DNA from: Thermophilibacter provencensis
GTDB lineage: Bacteria; Actinomycetota; Coriobacteriia; Coriobacteriales; Atopobiaceae
DNA: 64,000 bases
Direction of reading: 5' to 3'
Assembly (NCBI RefSeq): GCF_900128445.1
Contig: NZ_LT671417.1
Location: forward strand, 2,057,201 to 2,121,200
Both the position numbers and the translations under genes were made by a program. Below are positions 63,661-64,000 of the stretch, piece after piece. The notes beneath the pieces were generated by a model. That model saw only the letters and a list, made by a program, of their open reading frames with translations, had not been told where the DNA came from and did no database searches. Position 1 is the stretch's first letter, and every line of letters begins with the position of its first letter.

Positions 63661-64000
63661 TTACTCAGTCGTGACAGAGTCATCCGCGGACGGTCGTGTT
63701 TTTCCGGCGGACGGCACGCGCCCCACGTCCCGGGCGAGAAGGTCGGTGAGCTCGCGGCTGCTGTGCACCCCCAGAAGCTCGTAGCCCTGCGCTCGATAGG
63801 CGTTCACGGTGCCGCGCGCCACGTGCAGGGACTCGCAGATCTCCGGCGTGGTTCGACCGAGGGCAATCTCCGTGAGCACGTGGGCCTGGAGCTCCCCCGC
63901 CCCGCGGCCGCGAAGGTAGAGCGCGCAGCGTTCCTCGTCGAGTGACGTGGTCACGCGCTCGCGCGGCCAGAGGAGGTAGGGCGCGAGCGCCGCCACCGCA
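63661..64000 (-). CDS. LuxR-type regulator, C-terminal part only
   Basis: The frame is open to the right edge, so the N-terminus lies outside the window. The visible 110 residues hold a LuxR/GerE helix-turn-helix: LTEIALGRTTPEICESLHVA then RGTVNAYRAQGYELLGVHSSRELTDLLA. The preceding APYLLWPRERVTTSLDEER looks like a linker after a membrane or sensor part, and many Coriobacteriia have LuxR regulators with a large N-terminal membrane domain. Ligand unknown. Confidence 0.8.
   Translation of the reverse strand, partial: AVAALAPYLLWPRERVTTSLDEERCALYLRGRGAGELQAHVLTEIALGRTTPEICESLHVARGTVNAYRAQGYELLGVHSSRELTDLLARDVGRVPSAGKTRPSADDSVTTE

Overview
The window is GC-rich, densely coded bacterial chromosome. 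Gene content and protein style fit the Coriobacteriia (Actinomycetota), most likely an Olsenella-like member of the Atopobiaceae: a HydEGF-type [FeFe]-hydrogenase maturation set, an NADP-type glutamate dehydrogenase, a fructose PTS fragment, a Liv branched-chain amino-acid transporter, a Rho factor with a long basic N-terminal extension, and an IS1249-type element. The assignment to family is inference from gene content; no rRNA lies in the window.

Layout. 1-850: start of carA, running off the left edge. 1302-5514: hydrogenase maturation operon (TM1266-like, hydE, hydG, hydF). 5685-8285: small membrane protein, XRE regulator, gdhA. 8519-8675: tRNA-Gly and tRNA-Pro. 8853-10550: a lipid kinase gene and, tail to tail with it, a REP-associated tyrosine transposase (RAYT) bracketed by its presumed REP palindromes. 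10681-13493: fruK-ptsI. 13740-15694: tRNA-Arg, Nudix hydrolase, secreted nuclease, two identical tRNA-Lys and tRNA-His. 15780-16717: small membrane protein and a Fic enzyme. 16929-26797: a five-gene, translationally coupled defence operon (PLD/SNF2-type helicase, DUF4391, type III Mod, type III Res, SIR2-like). 27114-30428: a small protein, an M42 peptidase and a prolyl aminopeptidase, separated by dense short repeats. 30540-36630: aspartate-family amino-acid genes (hom-lysC-asd in one direction, thrC-thrB in the other). 36737-41643: livKHMGF. 41769-48811: VanZ and an envelope protein, rho, a double-MarR regulator, argS. 49252-53270: wecA-like, PflX-like radical SAM, a small coiled-coil protein, pncB. 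53756-61773: tRNA-Ala, an ABC ATPase, ilvA, ilvD-ilvB-ilvN-ilvC. 61914-63244: IS1249-like element. 63661-64000: end of a LuxR-type regulator running off the right edge.

The genes cooperate in clear blocks. Aspartate goes to threonine through LysC, Asd, Hom, ThrB and ThrC. Threonine goes to 2-oxobutyrate through IlvA and on to isoleucine (with valine) through IlvBN, IlvC and IlvD. The Liv transporter supplies the same amino acids from outside.

The two most interesting layers are (i) the five-gene defence operon, which has a perfect -35 box, a run of ten C (G on the coding strand) in its leader and an AT-rich recognition region in Mod; and (ii) a rich set of short palindromic repeats. One repeat family keeps a GGGACAG-type core while its flanking arms change and stay self-complementary (AATT, TGCAAAA, GATGAAA, ATGAGACAA), and a RAYT gene sits between two of its members. 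At least three other short inverted-repeat families (TTTGTAGTG, CTTAGGTGAGCA, TGACAAA/GTGCC) also occupy intergenic gaps.
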